IMG/VR virus record: IMGVR_UViG_3300032246_002986
Location: 1 to 64,000 of that record
DNA: 64,000 bases
Strand: one strand, 5' to 3'
Origin: a virus
Under the pieces are notes generated by a model. That model saw only the letters and a program-made list of their open reading frames with translations. It did not search any database and had not been told where the DNA came from. The position numbers and the translations under genes were made by a program. Below, one piece after another: positions 1-6,703 of this stretch; positions within the stretch are counted from its first letter, which is position 1; each line of letters begins with the position of its first letter.

Positions 1-396
1 TATGAAGGAATGTTGGTGGTCAGGAGCGAATTGCGTAGTGTTTGTAGCCACCATCATCAACCTGTCAGTGGTGTTGCTTACATCGGTATTATTGCTGCCG
101 ATCGCCTTATTGGTCTCAGCAAGTATACCCGTATTGCTCAGTGGTGCGCTCGTCGTGGAACTCTACAGGAAGAGCTGTGCAATGATATCGCGAAAGAGAT
201 AATGAAGGCCACTGGCAGTAGCAATGTGGGTGTGTATGTACAGGCTGAGCATGGCTGCTGTACAAATCGCGGCATCATGGCCAAGAGCAGCCTCACACAG
301 ACTACTGTGCTAAAGGGTAGTTTCTTCAGCGATCCCGGTACAAAGAAGGAATTCTTCGACAACATCAAACTACAGCAGGATTATTCACCACGATGA
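1..396 (+). CDS. folE: GTP cyclohydrolase I, C-terminal part (5' end outside window)
   Basis: Converts GTP to dihydroneopterin triphosphate, the first step of both folate and 7-deazaguanine (preQ0) synthesis. The frame is open from base 1, so the start lies upstream; the ATG at 10 is internal. Visible signatures are the zinc-site stretch VCSHHH (family form C-E-H-H), the IGLSK motif followed by RI-Q-ARR, and a second zinc cysteine in EHGCC, then the RG loop. These are the order and spacing of the FolE catalytic half. The stop overlaps the next ATG (ATGA). With queD and queE close downstream the likely role is feeding a 7-deazaguanine pathway for DNA modification rather than folate; that role is inferred. 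The family call is secure. Confidence 0.9.
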   Translation, partial: YEGMLVVRSELRSVCSHHHQPVSGVAYIGIIAADRLIGLSKYTRIAQWCARRGTLQEELCNDIAKEIMKATGSSNVGVYVQAEHGCCTNRGIMAKSSLTQTTVLKGSFFSDPGTKKEFFDNIKLQQDYSPR

Positions 397-758
397 GCGG
401 GCCATATATTTCAATGCAGGCAGTACCTGAAAGATTCCAATCTAAACCAAAGAAGCTGGGATGGTTCAAGCGTTGGTTTTTCCGTATGAGCGCAGAAGCC
501 CGAGATCACACATTATCAGAGTCCAAATCAGCACCAAGTGATATAGTGTGGGCTGGACCTATCGGTAAACAGGCCTCTATCAACACTCGCAACAGCATCG
601 ATATGAGCCTGGTCAGAGCAGACGGTGGTTGGATTGTCCAATTCCAATCCTATGATGATCGCGCCGACCGCACCAATGTTAACCATTATGTGATCCCAGA
701 TAGCGAAGATTTAGGTCAACGCCTGAGTGAAATAATCACACTACAATGCATGAGATGA
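393..758 (+). CDS. Conserved small phage protein, unknown function (121 aa)
   Basis: Starts in an ATGA overlap with the folE stop, so it is probably translationally coupled. The N-terminal third is basic and aromatic (KKLGWFKRWFF, about residues 21-31). The C-terminal half, from about residue 72, reads like a compact beta/alpha domain with a GGWIVQF strand and a final helix. No catalytic motif is recognisable and no signal peptide or membrane segment is present. I do not recognise a function. Its place between folE and queD may reflect only operon packing. Confidence 0.6.
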   Translation: MSGPYISMQAVPERFQSKPKKLGWFKRWFFRMSAEARDHTLSESKSAPSDIVWAGPIGKQASINTRNSIDMSLVRADGGWIVQFQSYDDRADRTNVNHYVIPDSEDLGQRLSEIITLQCMR

Positions 759-1039
759 CAATGACGGAAAACAAACATAATTTTTTCCAAGTCGATTATG
801 AATATGATACCGGACACCTGATACCAGACTGGCGCAACAGTGCGCCGGCCGGAACATACCTGGTAAACAGTGGTGGACCCAAAGACAGTCCAGGATGGAT
901 ATCCTTCCAAGACAGACACCTCCAAGCTAGCGGCGGTGTGGATTTAATGCGTCAAGCTGAATTACGCGAGCAACACCCTGCATTACAGGAAGCGTGGCAA
1001 CAATACCTGGCTTTGTTACACGTTTGCAATGATAAGTAA
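755..1039 (+). CDS. Small phage protein, unknown function (94 aa)
   Basis: Three in-frame ATGs lie at 746, 755 and 761. The one at 755 is chosen because it forms an ATGA overlap with the preceding stop, the pattern used throughout this region. The protein is acidic at its N-terminus (FFQVDYEYD), has a DWRNS-APAGTYL segment resembling small phage proteins of unknown function, and ends in a helix rich in Gln, Leu and Ala. No enzyme motif, signal or membrane span is visible. Confidence 0.6.
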   Translation: MTMTENKHNFFQVDYEYDTGHLIPDWRNSAPAGTYLVNSGGPKDSPGWISFQDRHLQASGGVDLMRQAELREQHPALQEAWQQYLALLHVCNDK

Positions 1040-1069
1040 CCTACAGCGGCGCTCACGGCTTCATCCCGC

Positions 1070-1098
1070 TTTACAAATTCTGCAGCCTATGCTATATT
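1070..1098 (+). promoter_or_regulatory. Probable sigma-70-like promoter for queD operon
   Basis: TATATT at 1093-1098 is preceded, 16 bp upstream, by TTACAA at 1071-1076 (or TTTACA at 1070 with 17 bp). The 77-base gap 1040-1116 holds this promoter and an AGGAG ribosome binding site at about 1106 for queD. The -35 is weaker than in the other promoters of this window. Confidence 0.5.
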
Positions 1099-1116
1099 AA
1101 AACATAGGAGAATAAT

Positions 1117-1611
1117 ATGCAACCAATCACATACAAATATACCAGCACCAAGGAATACGTGGATGCGTTTCCCTGTGCTTATCGTCAGTGGCGAGCAGAC
1201 AGCCATTGCAACATGATCCACGGCTATGCTTTCAGTATGAAGTTCTATTTCGGCACCAATGATCTGGATGTTCGCAACTGGGCGGCAGATTACGGCGGTC
1301 TCAAGGAGCTCAAGAAGATCCTGGAAGATCAATTCGACCATACACTACTGGTAGCCGAAGACGATCCCGAGCTGGCGACATTCAAACTGCTACAGGAAAA
1401 GCGGTTAGCCAAGCTGACCATCCTGCCCAAGCTGGGCTGTGAGAGCCTGGCAGATATGCTGTACAAATACATCAACACAGTGTACATTCCAGATATGTGG
1501 GGGCCTGGTGAAGCAGAACGCTTGTGGTGCTATCGTGTGGAAGTGCGTGAGACGCAGGCCAATATGGCGTTCCGCGAAGGACATCGCGAATGGAACGAGG
1601 ATTTAGATTAA
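1117..1611 (+). CDS. queD: 6-carboxy-tetrahydropterin synthase (QueD-like)
   Basis: Predicted to convert dihydroneopterin triphosphate, the FolE product, into 6-carboxy-5,6,7,8-tetrahydropterin, the second step towards 7-deazaguanine. At 164 aa it is slightly longer than the usual 120 or so. Motifs: C20-A-Y-R-Q-W, S-H30-C31-x3-H35-G-Y, the D-Y-G-G-L-K strand-helix (about 58-64), D74-H75 and a terminal V-E-V-R-E-T acid. The canonical zinc ligands A-H-R and H-G-H appear as A-Y-R and H-G-Y, so metal binding must differ (C20, H30, C31 and H35 are candidates). A good AGGAG site precedes the ATG. It stands between folE and queE. Family confident; exact reaction inferred. Confidence 0.82.
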   Translation: MQPITYKYTSTKEYVDAFPCAYRQWRADSHCNMIHGYAFSMKFYFGTNDLDVRNWAADYGGLKELKKILEDQFDHTLLVAEDDPELATFKLLQEKRLAKLTILPKLGCESLADMLYKYINTVYIPDMWGPGEAERLWCYRVEVRETQANMAFREGHREWNEDLD

Positions 1612-1919
1612 TGGCACTATCTAAAAGAAAGAATGATGTAAAGTTTTTCAACTTGGAAACAGGTGAGGTTGTTTGCACATTCAACCAATGCCTACATAAA
1701 TTTACCATAATTGGTTCCGAAGATATAACACGGACACCAATTGTAGGTGTAGACGATAACGATAAGTTTATCAGGACGGAAGTTGTGAGCAAAACATACT
1801 TTCATCAATGCAAAGAATGTGGTCGAAAGGTTAGTGATAAAACTGACAAAAAGAAATCTTATCACAGCTATCGAGATAACAAAATGGAAAAGATTGTTTC
1901 TAATAAGGAAACATTATGA
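1611..1919 (+). CDS. Small Cys-rich protein, possible zinc ribbon, unknown function (102 aa)
   Basis: Begins in a TAATG overlap with queD; an in-frame ATG at 1590 lies inside queD and is less likely. It contains two Cys pairs, C-T-F-N-Q-C near residue 22 and H-Q-C-K-E-C near residue 67, which could form a zinc ribbon. The tail is very Lys-rich. Its base composition is more AT-rich than the flanking queD, which may mark a later insertion. No known function is recognised. Confidence 0.55.
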   Translation: MALSKRKNDVKFFNLETGEVVCTFNQCLHKFTIIGSEDITRTPIVGVDDNDKFIRTEVVSKTYFHQCKECGRKVSDKTDKKKSYHSYRDNKMEKIVSNKETL

Positions 1920-2113
1920 ACAGTCTAGAGCGCATCTGGGCTAGAGCAACAGGGCACGTGATGGGCGAGACCGATCACGATCGCCCTGATGTACCTATCT
2001 TGACTTTGCGTGAAGCAAGGATAGCTTTGTTCTTGAAGACCTTCTGGGTGGTGATCCACGTGATAACCTGCTTCTTCATCATCGCTGGAATAGTGAGGCA
2101 CTGGAATGGGTGA
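1916..2113 (+). CDS. Small single-span membrane protein (65 aa)
   Basis: ATGA overlap with the previous stop. Residues 1-33 are polar (amphipathic start, then DRPDVP-L). Residues about 36-60 form one strongly hydrophobic segment (FLKTFWVVIHVITCFFIIAG) ending in a short charged tail. This suggests an inner-membrane protein of unknown role. It sits two genes upstream of the iron permease, so an accessory function is conceivable but not supported by any motif. Confidence 0.55.
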   Translation: MNSLERIWARATGHVMGETDHDRPDVPILTLREARIALFLKTFWVVIHVITCFFIIAGIVRHWNG

Positions 2114-2279
2114 GAATAACTGGACGGTGGAAATAGAAGAAGATAAAGAAACGGGAGATCTGCTTCTGCCGTTTCCTCCAGATCTGCTGGCCCAGATGGG
2201 TTGGGCACCTGGAACAGAACTTTGGTGGGAAGATAACCACGATGGTTCATACATAATAAGAGAGAAAAAACATGAGTGA
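2106..2279 (+). CDS. Small AbrB/SpoVT-like protein (57 aa)
   Basis: ATG at 2106 overlaps the end of the preceding gene, and the stop at 2277-2279 overlaps the start of the permease gene at 2272, so it fits the tiling exactly. The sequence reads as a short swapped-hairpin domain: a TVEIEED strand, then GDLLLPFPPDLLAQMGW, then PGTELWWED and a SYIIRE strand. This resembles the AbrB/SpoVT DNA-binding half-domain found in antitoxins and in small phage proteins. It could be a DNA-binding regulator; function is inferred only from this resemblance. Confidence 0.6.
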   Translation: MGENNWTVEIEEDKETGDLLLPFPPDLLAQMGWAPGTELWWEDNHDGSYIIREKKHE

Positions 2280-2868
2280 TATCCTAAGCACCATACTGGT
2301 TGTTTGTAGGGAAGGTTTTGAAAGCGTCCTGCTCACAGCTTTGATTTTAAAATTTTTACCAGAAGATTTGAAGCCGCAATATTATATCAATTTCGCACTG
2401 TGTTGGATAATAAGCCTGGCGCTGGGTCTGTACGCTGCAAGCGAATTCCACGAGCTCGTGGAGCAGTGGGAACCCGTGATTAATATAGTGACAGGACTGG
2501 TATTGATTTATATCTTCACCACCAGCAAAGCTGTCTATGAGCACGCCAGAGAACACGCAGAGGAAATAACCACAGCCACGTGGATCAGCACACACATCAC
2601 TATATCATTCATAGTATTGCGCGAAGCTGCCGAAAGCACCATATTCCTTGCTGGTAATATCAGCAGAGGATGGGACAATACCCTAGTGGGTTTGGTTTTA
2701 GGTAGCGTGTTGTTAGTGGCATTATTGAAATCAGCCAATCGATTGGGACAGGCCCTGGTCAATAAAATTATCTTCCGTGTAGTTGGATTTAGCTTGCTTT
2801 TGTTAGGCGCTTATTATATAATAGATGGTATAAACGACATATTTGCCAGAATAGTAGAGTACATTTAA
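2272..2868 (+). CDS. FTR1/EfeU-like iron permease
   Basis: Predicted inner-membrane iron permease. Two R-E-x-x-E motifs, the hallmark of the FTR1 family, lie in hydrophobic helices: REGFE at about residues 13-17 and REAAE at about 117-121. About six membrane segments are evident over 198 aa, shorter than the usual 260-280 aa and seven segments. No periplasmic EfeO/EfeB or ferroxidase partner is seen here. It overlaps the AbrB-like gene upstream and queE downstream (TAATG), so it is co-expressed with the 7-deazaguanine genes. An iron transporter in a phage is unusual: it may supply iron to Fe-S radical-SAM enzymes or be a host-derived auxiliary gene (inference). Metal specificity cannot be read. 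Confidence 0.8.
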   Translation: MSDILSTILVVCREGFESVLLTALILKFLPEDLKPQYYINFALCWIISLALGLYAASEFHELVEQWEPVINIVTGLVLIYIFTTSKAVYEHAREHAEEITTATWISTHITISFIVLREAAESTIFLAGNISRGWDNTLVGLVLGSVLLVALLKSANRLGQALVNKIIFRVVGFSLLLLGAYYIIDGINDIFARIVEYI

Positions 2869-3710
2869 TGTTTGGAAAAAACGAAATCGTAGGACAAAAA
2901 TACTTCAACGAAGCTGCTGAAGATCAGCTGTACGTCACAAGTATCTTCTATACACTTCAGGGAGAAGGTCCCTATCGCGGGGAACCAGCAGTGTTCGTCA
3001 GATTAGCCAAGTGTAATCTGGCCTGTAGCTTCTGTGACACCTATTTCGATGGGGGCGATTGGCTCACGTTTGATGAGGTATATGAACGCGTCATGGCAGC
3101 GGCAGTGGATTATTTTGGTGGTGAAGTACCTGGATGGTTCGAACAGAAGGTGGGATTGGTCATCACTGGTGGCGAACCTATGTTGCAAAAGAATCTGGGA
3201 ACATTCTTGCACAAGGTGAAAAACTTTTTTGCTTGGACACAAATCGAGAGCAACGGCACTGTATGGCAGGACATCCCGTCAGAGACTACATTGGTATGCA
3301 GTCCCAAGTGTCTGGAAAAGAATGGACAACCAGTAAAATATCTCAAACCTAACACTGATGTCATGGAACGTGCAGATTGCCTGAAGTTTGTAATGAACGC
3401 AGATCCCGATAGTCCCTACAGCAGCATACCAGACTGGGCGCAGGAATATGCGTCAGCTGGTAAAAAGGTGTTTGTGAGCCCAATGAATGTTTACAATCGT
3501 GAGCCCCAAAAGAGCAAGCAGATGCGTAGCACCAAGAACGACATCAGTATGGAAGAACGCAGTGCTGTGGATGAAGTCATCAGCTTCTGGGAAGAAGGAC
3601 TGTTAAATATGACAGAGAACCAGAAGAATCACGAATACACAGCACAGTATTGTGCTCGTAACGGGTACACACTGAATCTGCAGATACATTTATATGCTAG
3701 TCTAGCTTGA
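2868..3710 (+). CDS. queE: 7-carboxy-7-deazaguanine synthase (QueE-like radical SAM)
   Basis: Radical-SAM enzyme converting 6-carboxy-tetrahydropterin (the QueD product) to 7-carboxy-7-deazaguanine. Motifs: the QGEG-YRGEP substrate/N-terminal signature (31-40), C49-x3-C53-x2-C56 followed by D-T for the [4Fe-4S] cluster, G-G-E-P at 101-104 for SAM, and E-S-N-G-T near 127. At 280 aa it is longer than many bacterial QueE proteins because of a C-terminal extension. It starts in a TAATG overlap with the permease. QueC and the DNA transglycosylase that would complete DNA modification are not in the window. Confidence 0.9.
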   Translation: MFGKNEIVGQKYFNEAAEDQLYVTSIFYTLQGEGPYRGEPAVFVRLAKCNLACSFCDTYFDGGDWLTFDEVYERVMAAAVDYFGGEVPGWFEQKVGLVITGGEPMLQKNLGTFLHKVKNFFAWTQIESNGTVWQDIPSETTLVCSPKCLEKNGQPVKYLKPNTDVMERADCLKFVMNADPDSPYSSIPDWAQEYASAGKKVFVSPMNVYNREPQKSKQMRSTKNDISMEERSAVDEVISFWEEGLLNMTENQKNHEYTAQYCARNGYTLNLQIHLYASLA

Positions 3711-3717
3711 GGCTTAT

Positions 3718-3945
3718 ATGGAAGAACAACTGGAATTGACCGAAGAAGAAGTGTCGTTTTTGGTGATAAAATACTTGTATGACCAGAAATTACAAGGTAG
3801 GGATCAAATATCATTAAGCGAAGTTTACCAATATCTAGGCAATGATCTGCCCGATGACGAGGAAGATGTATGGCTATGCATCAATGAAGACGGTGAAGGA
3901 ATCGTGGCTTTCCAGGACGAACAGCGTAAAAAGCGTTTAAATTAG
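3718..3945 (+). CDS. Small acidic protein, unknown function (75 aa)
   Basis: Strongly acidic, with an N-terminal helix (EEQLELTEEEVSFLVIKYLYDQ) and a second acidic stretch (DDEEDVW), ending in a basic RKKR tail. No known motif. It lies 7 bases after queE and ends just before a strong promoter, so it is probably the last gene of the folE/queE unit. Confidence 0.5.
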   Translation: MEEQLELTEEEVSFLVIKYLYDQKLQGRDQISLSEVYQYLGNDLPDDEEDVWLCINEDGEGIVAFQDEQRKKRLN

Positions 3946-3948
3946 CAC

Positions 3949-3976
3949 TTGACAGGTTTGATAAATAGTATATATT
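3949..3976 (+). promoter_or_regulatory. Early-type promoter, TTGACA-16-TATATT, with embedded GATAAATA
   Basis: TTGACA at 3949-3954 and TATATT at 3971-3976 are separated by exactly 16 bp. A GATAAATA octamer, like the late-promoter motif before the virion genes, overlaps the spacer at 3960-3967. Transcription would start near 3983, leaving a short leader with an AGGAGGG ribosome site at 3992-3998 for the secreted protein. Confidence 0.7.
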
Positions 3977-4002
3977 AATAGTATACAGACCAGGAGGGTC
4001 AG

Positions 4003-4317
4003 ATGCGTAAACTAATCCTAGCTTCCGTAGCAGTTGCAGCAATTTTCTCAGCAACAGCAGCAAATGCTGATTATTACCGTAATCGTGGTGGGTACCATCA
4101 CGGTGGTAGGGGTGGTGGCTGGGTAGCACCTTTAGTGGGTGGAATGGTTTTGGGAGGAGTCCTATATGGACTGAGCCAACCCAGTTATGCCGCTCCCCCC
4201 ACATATTATCCTGCGCCGCCTGCTTATCGTACCGAATGCCAGATCGTGCCGGTGTATGATCGTTATGGTTACTATCGCGGAGAACGCCGCGAGTGTTACC
4301 AAGTTCCTAATTATTGA
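4003..4317 (+). CDS. Secreted glycine/tyrosine-rich protein (104 aa)
   Basis: A clear Sec signal peptide: basic MRK start, hydrophobic LILASVAVAAIFS core and an ANA cleavage site near residue 22. The mature part begins YYRNRGGYHHGGRGGG, then has a small-residue hydrophobic segment (VAPLVGGMVLGGVLYGL, glycine-zipper-like), a Pro/Tyr-rich stretch and two cysteines near the end that could form a disulfide. It should be exported to the periplasm or outer membrane. It resembles host envelope proteins more than phage proteins. It has its own strong promoter and a perfect ribosome site, implying high expression. Role unknown. Confidence 0.75.
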   Translation: MRKLILASVAVAAIFSATAANADYYRNRGGYHHGGRGGGWVAPLVGGMVLGGVLYGLSQPSYAAPPTYYPAPPAYRTECQIVPVYDRYGYYRGERRECYQVPNY

Positions 4318-4324
4318 GGTATAT

Positions 4325-4774
4325 ATGTCAATCATCGATTCACTGTTCGGCTGGGCAAAACCCAGAGAGTATAAGACGCCCGAGCAGCCTACGTTTACCA
4401 CGGTCACTGTGACCACAGAGACCAAACCCAAGAAACCTCGCAAGCCTCGTGCCAAGAAACCAGAACCAACGCCAGAACCTGTGGCAGAAAAACCACAGGT
4501 CAACGCAGAGGTGAAAGTGCTTAAATTGGATTTCGATCCTCAGAATCCCCGATTGGGTAGTCTGGAATTGGATTGGAACGACCAGTTTATCGACTTGCTG
4601 GCAGAGCACGGATATCGTGGCAACAGTGCCGAAGAATTAGTGGATGCGTGGCTCAACGACATCTGCAGGAATATCCTGGCTAACAGCTATCCAGGCGCAA
4701 ATGTGACAAATATGGACGGTAGTCGTTACGTTAAACAACGTGACATCGGTGATGGCAAGACAGAAGTCAGTTGA
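4325..4774 (+). CDS. Phage protein with Lys/Pro-rich linker, unknown function (149 aa)
   Basis: The start at 4325 is chosen over upstream in-frame codons inside the previous gene because GAGGT lies just before it. Layout: short N-terminal segment (MSIIDSLFGW), a basic AT-hook-like linker (KPKKPRKPRAKKP, about 34-46) with PEPTPEP, then a folded C-terminal domain beginning LKLDFDPQNP. The basic linker suggests nucleic-acid contact; this is inference. It ends directly at the promoter of the RNase H gene. Confidence 0.6.
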   Translation: MSIIDSLFGWAKPREYKTPEQPTFTTVTVTTETKPKKPRKPRAKKPEPTPEPVAEKPQVNAEVKVLKLDFDPQNPRLGSLELDWNDQFIDLLAEHGYRGNSAEELVDAWLNDICRNILANSYPGANVTNMDGSRYVKQRDIGDGKTEVS

Positions 4775-4798
4775 CATCCTGTCAGAAAGTGTTATATT
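4771..4798 (+). promoter_or_regulatory. Early-type promoter for the RNase H gene; predicts leaderless mRNA
   Basis: TTGACA at 4771-4776, a 16-bp spacer, then TGT-TATATT at 4793-4798 (extended -10). Seven bases downstream of the -10 is the A of the ATG at 4805, so transcription and translation probably start at the same base. No ribosome site lies upstream of that ATG. Confidence 0.75.
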
Positions 4799-4804
4799 AC
4801 TACT

Positions 4805-5806
4805 ATGAAATATTTACTCGTAGATACAGCCAATCTGTTCAGTCGTGCGCGGCACAGTACCCCTCGCGGTGCTGATACCTGGAGCAAACTGGGTCTGGCC
4901 CTGCACATCACTTTCAACGGTATCCTTAAAGCTGACAGGCTACACAAGCCTGATCACGTGATCTTCTGTCTGGAGGCACGTAGCTGGCGCAAGGATCACA
5001 CCGGCAGTTATAAAGCCAATCGCAAAGAAACCCGCGATAAGATGACCACCAAGGAGGCCGAAGAAGATGCAGAGTTTTGGGCTTGTTTTGATGATCTCAG
5101 CAAGTGGCTTGCTGAGCGTACCAATGCTACTGTCATTCGCGTGGAACGAGCTGAAGCAGACGATCTTATTGCCCGATGGATTGCACTACATCCAGAAGAT
5201 CAGCACACTATCCTTAGCAACGACAGCGACTTTTTGCAGCTATTGGCACCGAATGTTGACATCTACAATGGACTTACCAACCAGCTGATCAATCTGAACG
5301 GTTACTTCGATGACTGGGGCAAGCCTGTCAAGGACAAGAAAACCAAGGAAATCAAGACAGTGCCTGATCCCGAATGGTTGCTGTTTGAGAAGTGTATGCG
5401 TGGCGATGCCAGTGACAATGTCATGAGCGCCTATCCTGGTGTACGTACCAAAGGCAGTGCCAAGAAGGTGGGCCTCACAGAAGCCTTTGCTGACAAGGAC
5501 AAGAAAGGCTGGGCCTGGAACAACATGATGTTGCAGAAGTGGGTGGACCACAATGGTACAGAACATCGGGTGTTGGATCGTTATCTGGCCAATCGTGAAC
5601 TTATCGATCTCACACAACAACCGACAGAGATCCGCGATCATATCGACAGCCATCTGCTAGCTATCCAAGCCAAGAACAACAGCCAAATCGGTACGCATCT
5701 GATCAAATTTTGTACCAAATACGAGCTGGTCAAGATGACCGACAATGTGAAATATCTGGCTGAGGTACTCAGCAAAGCATTACCCAAGGAGATTGTCAAT
5801 GCTTAA
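4805..5806 (+). CDS. rnh: T4-type RNase H / 5'-3' exonuclease (FEN family)
   Basis: Removes RNA primers and 5' flaps at the phage replication fork. FEN/PIN-domain features: first metal aspartate in LLVDTAN (D7), a basic R-x-x-Y-K-x-x-R helix region (about 62-73), E117-A-D119-D120, and S-N-D140-S-D142 with FLQLL. A later R-G-D-A-S-D-N-V belongs to the helix-hairpin metal/DNA site. Length 333 aa compares with about 305 in T4. The first ATG sits at the predicted transcription start and has no ribosome site. Its stop overlaps the next small gene. Confidence 0.88.
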   Translation: MKYLLVDTANLFSRARHSTPRGADTWSKLGLALHITFNGILKADRLHKPDHVIFCLEARSWRKDHTGSYKANRKETRDKMTTKEAEEDAEFWACFDDLSKWLAERTNATVIRVERAEADDLIARWIALHPEDQHTILSNDSDFLQLLAPNVDIYNGLTNQLINLNGYFDDWGKPVKDKKTKEIKTVPDPEWLLFEKCMRGDASDNVMSAYPGVRTKGSAKKVGLTEAFADKDKKGWAWNNMMLQKWVDHNGTEHRVLDRYLANRELIDLTQQPTEIRDHIDSHLLAIQAKNNSQIGTHLIKFCTKYELVKMTDNVKYLAEVLSKALPKEIVNA

Positions 5807-5993
5807 GAAGTTAATGTTTTGGTCGCCATTGTTTGTCCTGGCATCTATTGTTTTAGACACTTATATCCATTGGGACGATGTGGCATATCGTACCCTGGCA
5901 ATCACAGCCAGCTTAGGTTGGTTGATGTATTGGGACGCACTAAACGACCTGCATAAAATCGAAAAGGAACAAGATACTGATGTTAAAAGCTAA
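5799..5993 (+). CDS. Small membrane protein (64 aa)
   Basis: ATG at 5799 overlaps the end of rnh; a TTG at 5793 is less likely. Two hydrophobic segments (about 3-20 and 33-47) flank a short polar loop (DTYIHWDDVAY), and the C-terminus is charged, suggesting a two-span inner-membrane protein. No function recognised. Confidence 0.55.
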   Translation: MLKKLMFWSPLFVLASIVLDTYIHWDDVAYRTLAITASLGWLMYWDALNDLHKIEKEQDTDVKS

Positions 5994-6456
5994 AAATATA
6001 GTGGAGAACCGTTTCTGGGTTCTGGAAAATGATGCAGGAGAACGCATAGGTACTATCGCTGCGAAAAAAGATGCAGTGAGTTATCGTGTGGATGGTCAGA
6101 CAGAAGATTTTCCCACTATGGCAGAAATGATGCAGAAAAAAGGCATCACTATGTCACGTAAAACCAAAGATCTCAAGCCCAAGATCAGTACCAATACCGA
6201 TGTATACGGTTATCCCACAGGGCATACACCACATAACCAGATCTGGAATGTGCAGATGCGGTTGCCAATGTACACTAAGACAGCCAAGAGCAGCAGTTAT
6301 CATTGCGCCGGTTATTATATAATAAAATTCGATAAAACTTGGTGCAAGAGCCACACACCCAAGCTGATCACATTGCAGCGTTATCCGTATCTGGGCCCGT
6401 TCAAAACCAAAGAAGAACAAGCCATTAGCCTGAGAAAAACCCTTGAGACCGCCTAG
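5980..6456 (+). CDS. Conserved phage protein, unknown function (158 aa)
   Basis: Starts inside the previous gene with AAGGAA as ribosome site. The N-terminal half is a small beta-rich domain (WVLENDAGERIG); the C-terminal half has a tight run of aromatic and polar residues (YGYPTGHTPHNQIW at about 77-90, LPMYTKT, CAGYYIIKF). From memory this resembles a conserved unknown family of large T4-like phages. No catalytic signature is evident. Confidence 0.6.
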   Translation: MLKAKNIVENRFWVLENDAGERIGTIAAKKDAVSYRVDGQTEDFPTMAEMMQKKGITMSRKTKDLKPKISTNTDVYGYPTGHTPHNQIWNVQMRLPMYTKTAKSSSYHCAGYYIIKFDKTWCKSHTPKLITLQRYPYLGPFKTKEEQAISLRKTLETA

Positions 6457-6670
6457 CACTTACTGGATTCGCAAATTCAATGAACGGGTGAAATCAGCTT
6501 CTGGATCTGGCAGACAAGTGCTGGATAATGATGAAATCCGCGGTGTGACCACAGAATTACTGGATGTACTGTGTTATATCACAGAGCTGGAAAACAAGAT
6601 AGACGATCTAGAAACACAGGTCAAACAGAACGATCTGATAAAAGTGGAAATATTAGGAGATAATTTTTAA
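6443..6670 (+). CDS. Small conserved phage protein (up to 75 aa, TTG start uncertain)
   Basis: The only upstream start is a TTG at 6443, overlapping the previous gene; a GTG at 6488 is the alternative. The coding signal is clear from STYWIRKFNERV onward. The C-terminus is a helix with heptad-like spacing (LLDVLCYITELENKIDDLETQVKQ), probably a short coiled coil. Function unknown. Confidence 0.5.
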   Translation: MRPPSTYWIRKFNERVKSASGSGRQVLDNDEIRGVTTELLDVLCYITELENKIDDLETQVKQNDLIKVEILGDNF

Positions 6671-6684
6671 CTGTTTTGTTAACA

Positions 6685-6692
6685 GATAAATA
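6685..6692 (+). promoter_or_regulatory. Possible late-promoter octamer GATAAATA
   Basis: GATAAATA in the 33-base gap before the gene at 6704, only 12 bases from the ATG. It matches the octamer found upstream of virion genes on the other strand, but its spacing is shorter. It could also be a chance AT-rich match. Confidence 0.35.
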
Positions 6693-6703
6693 ATATATCG
6701 ATT

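Noticed and set aside
2-202. 66-aa hydrophobic open frame at the left edge
   Set aside because: Lies in another frame of folE, whose zinc and substrate motifs show that frame to be the real one.
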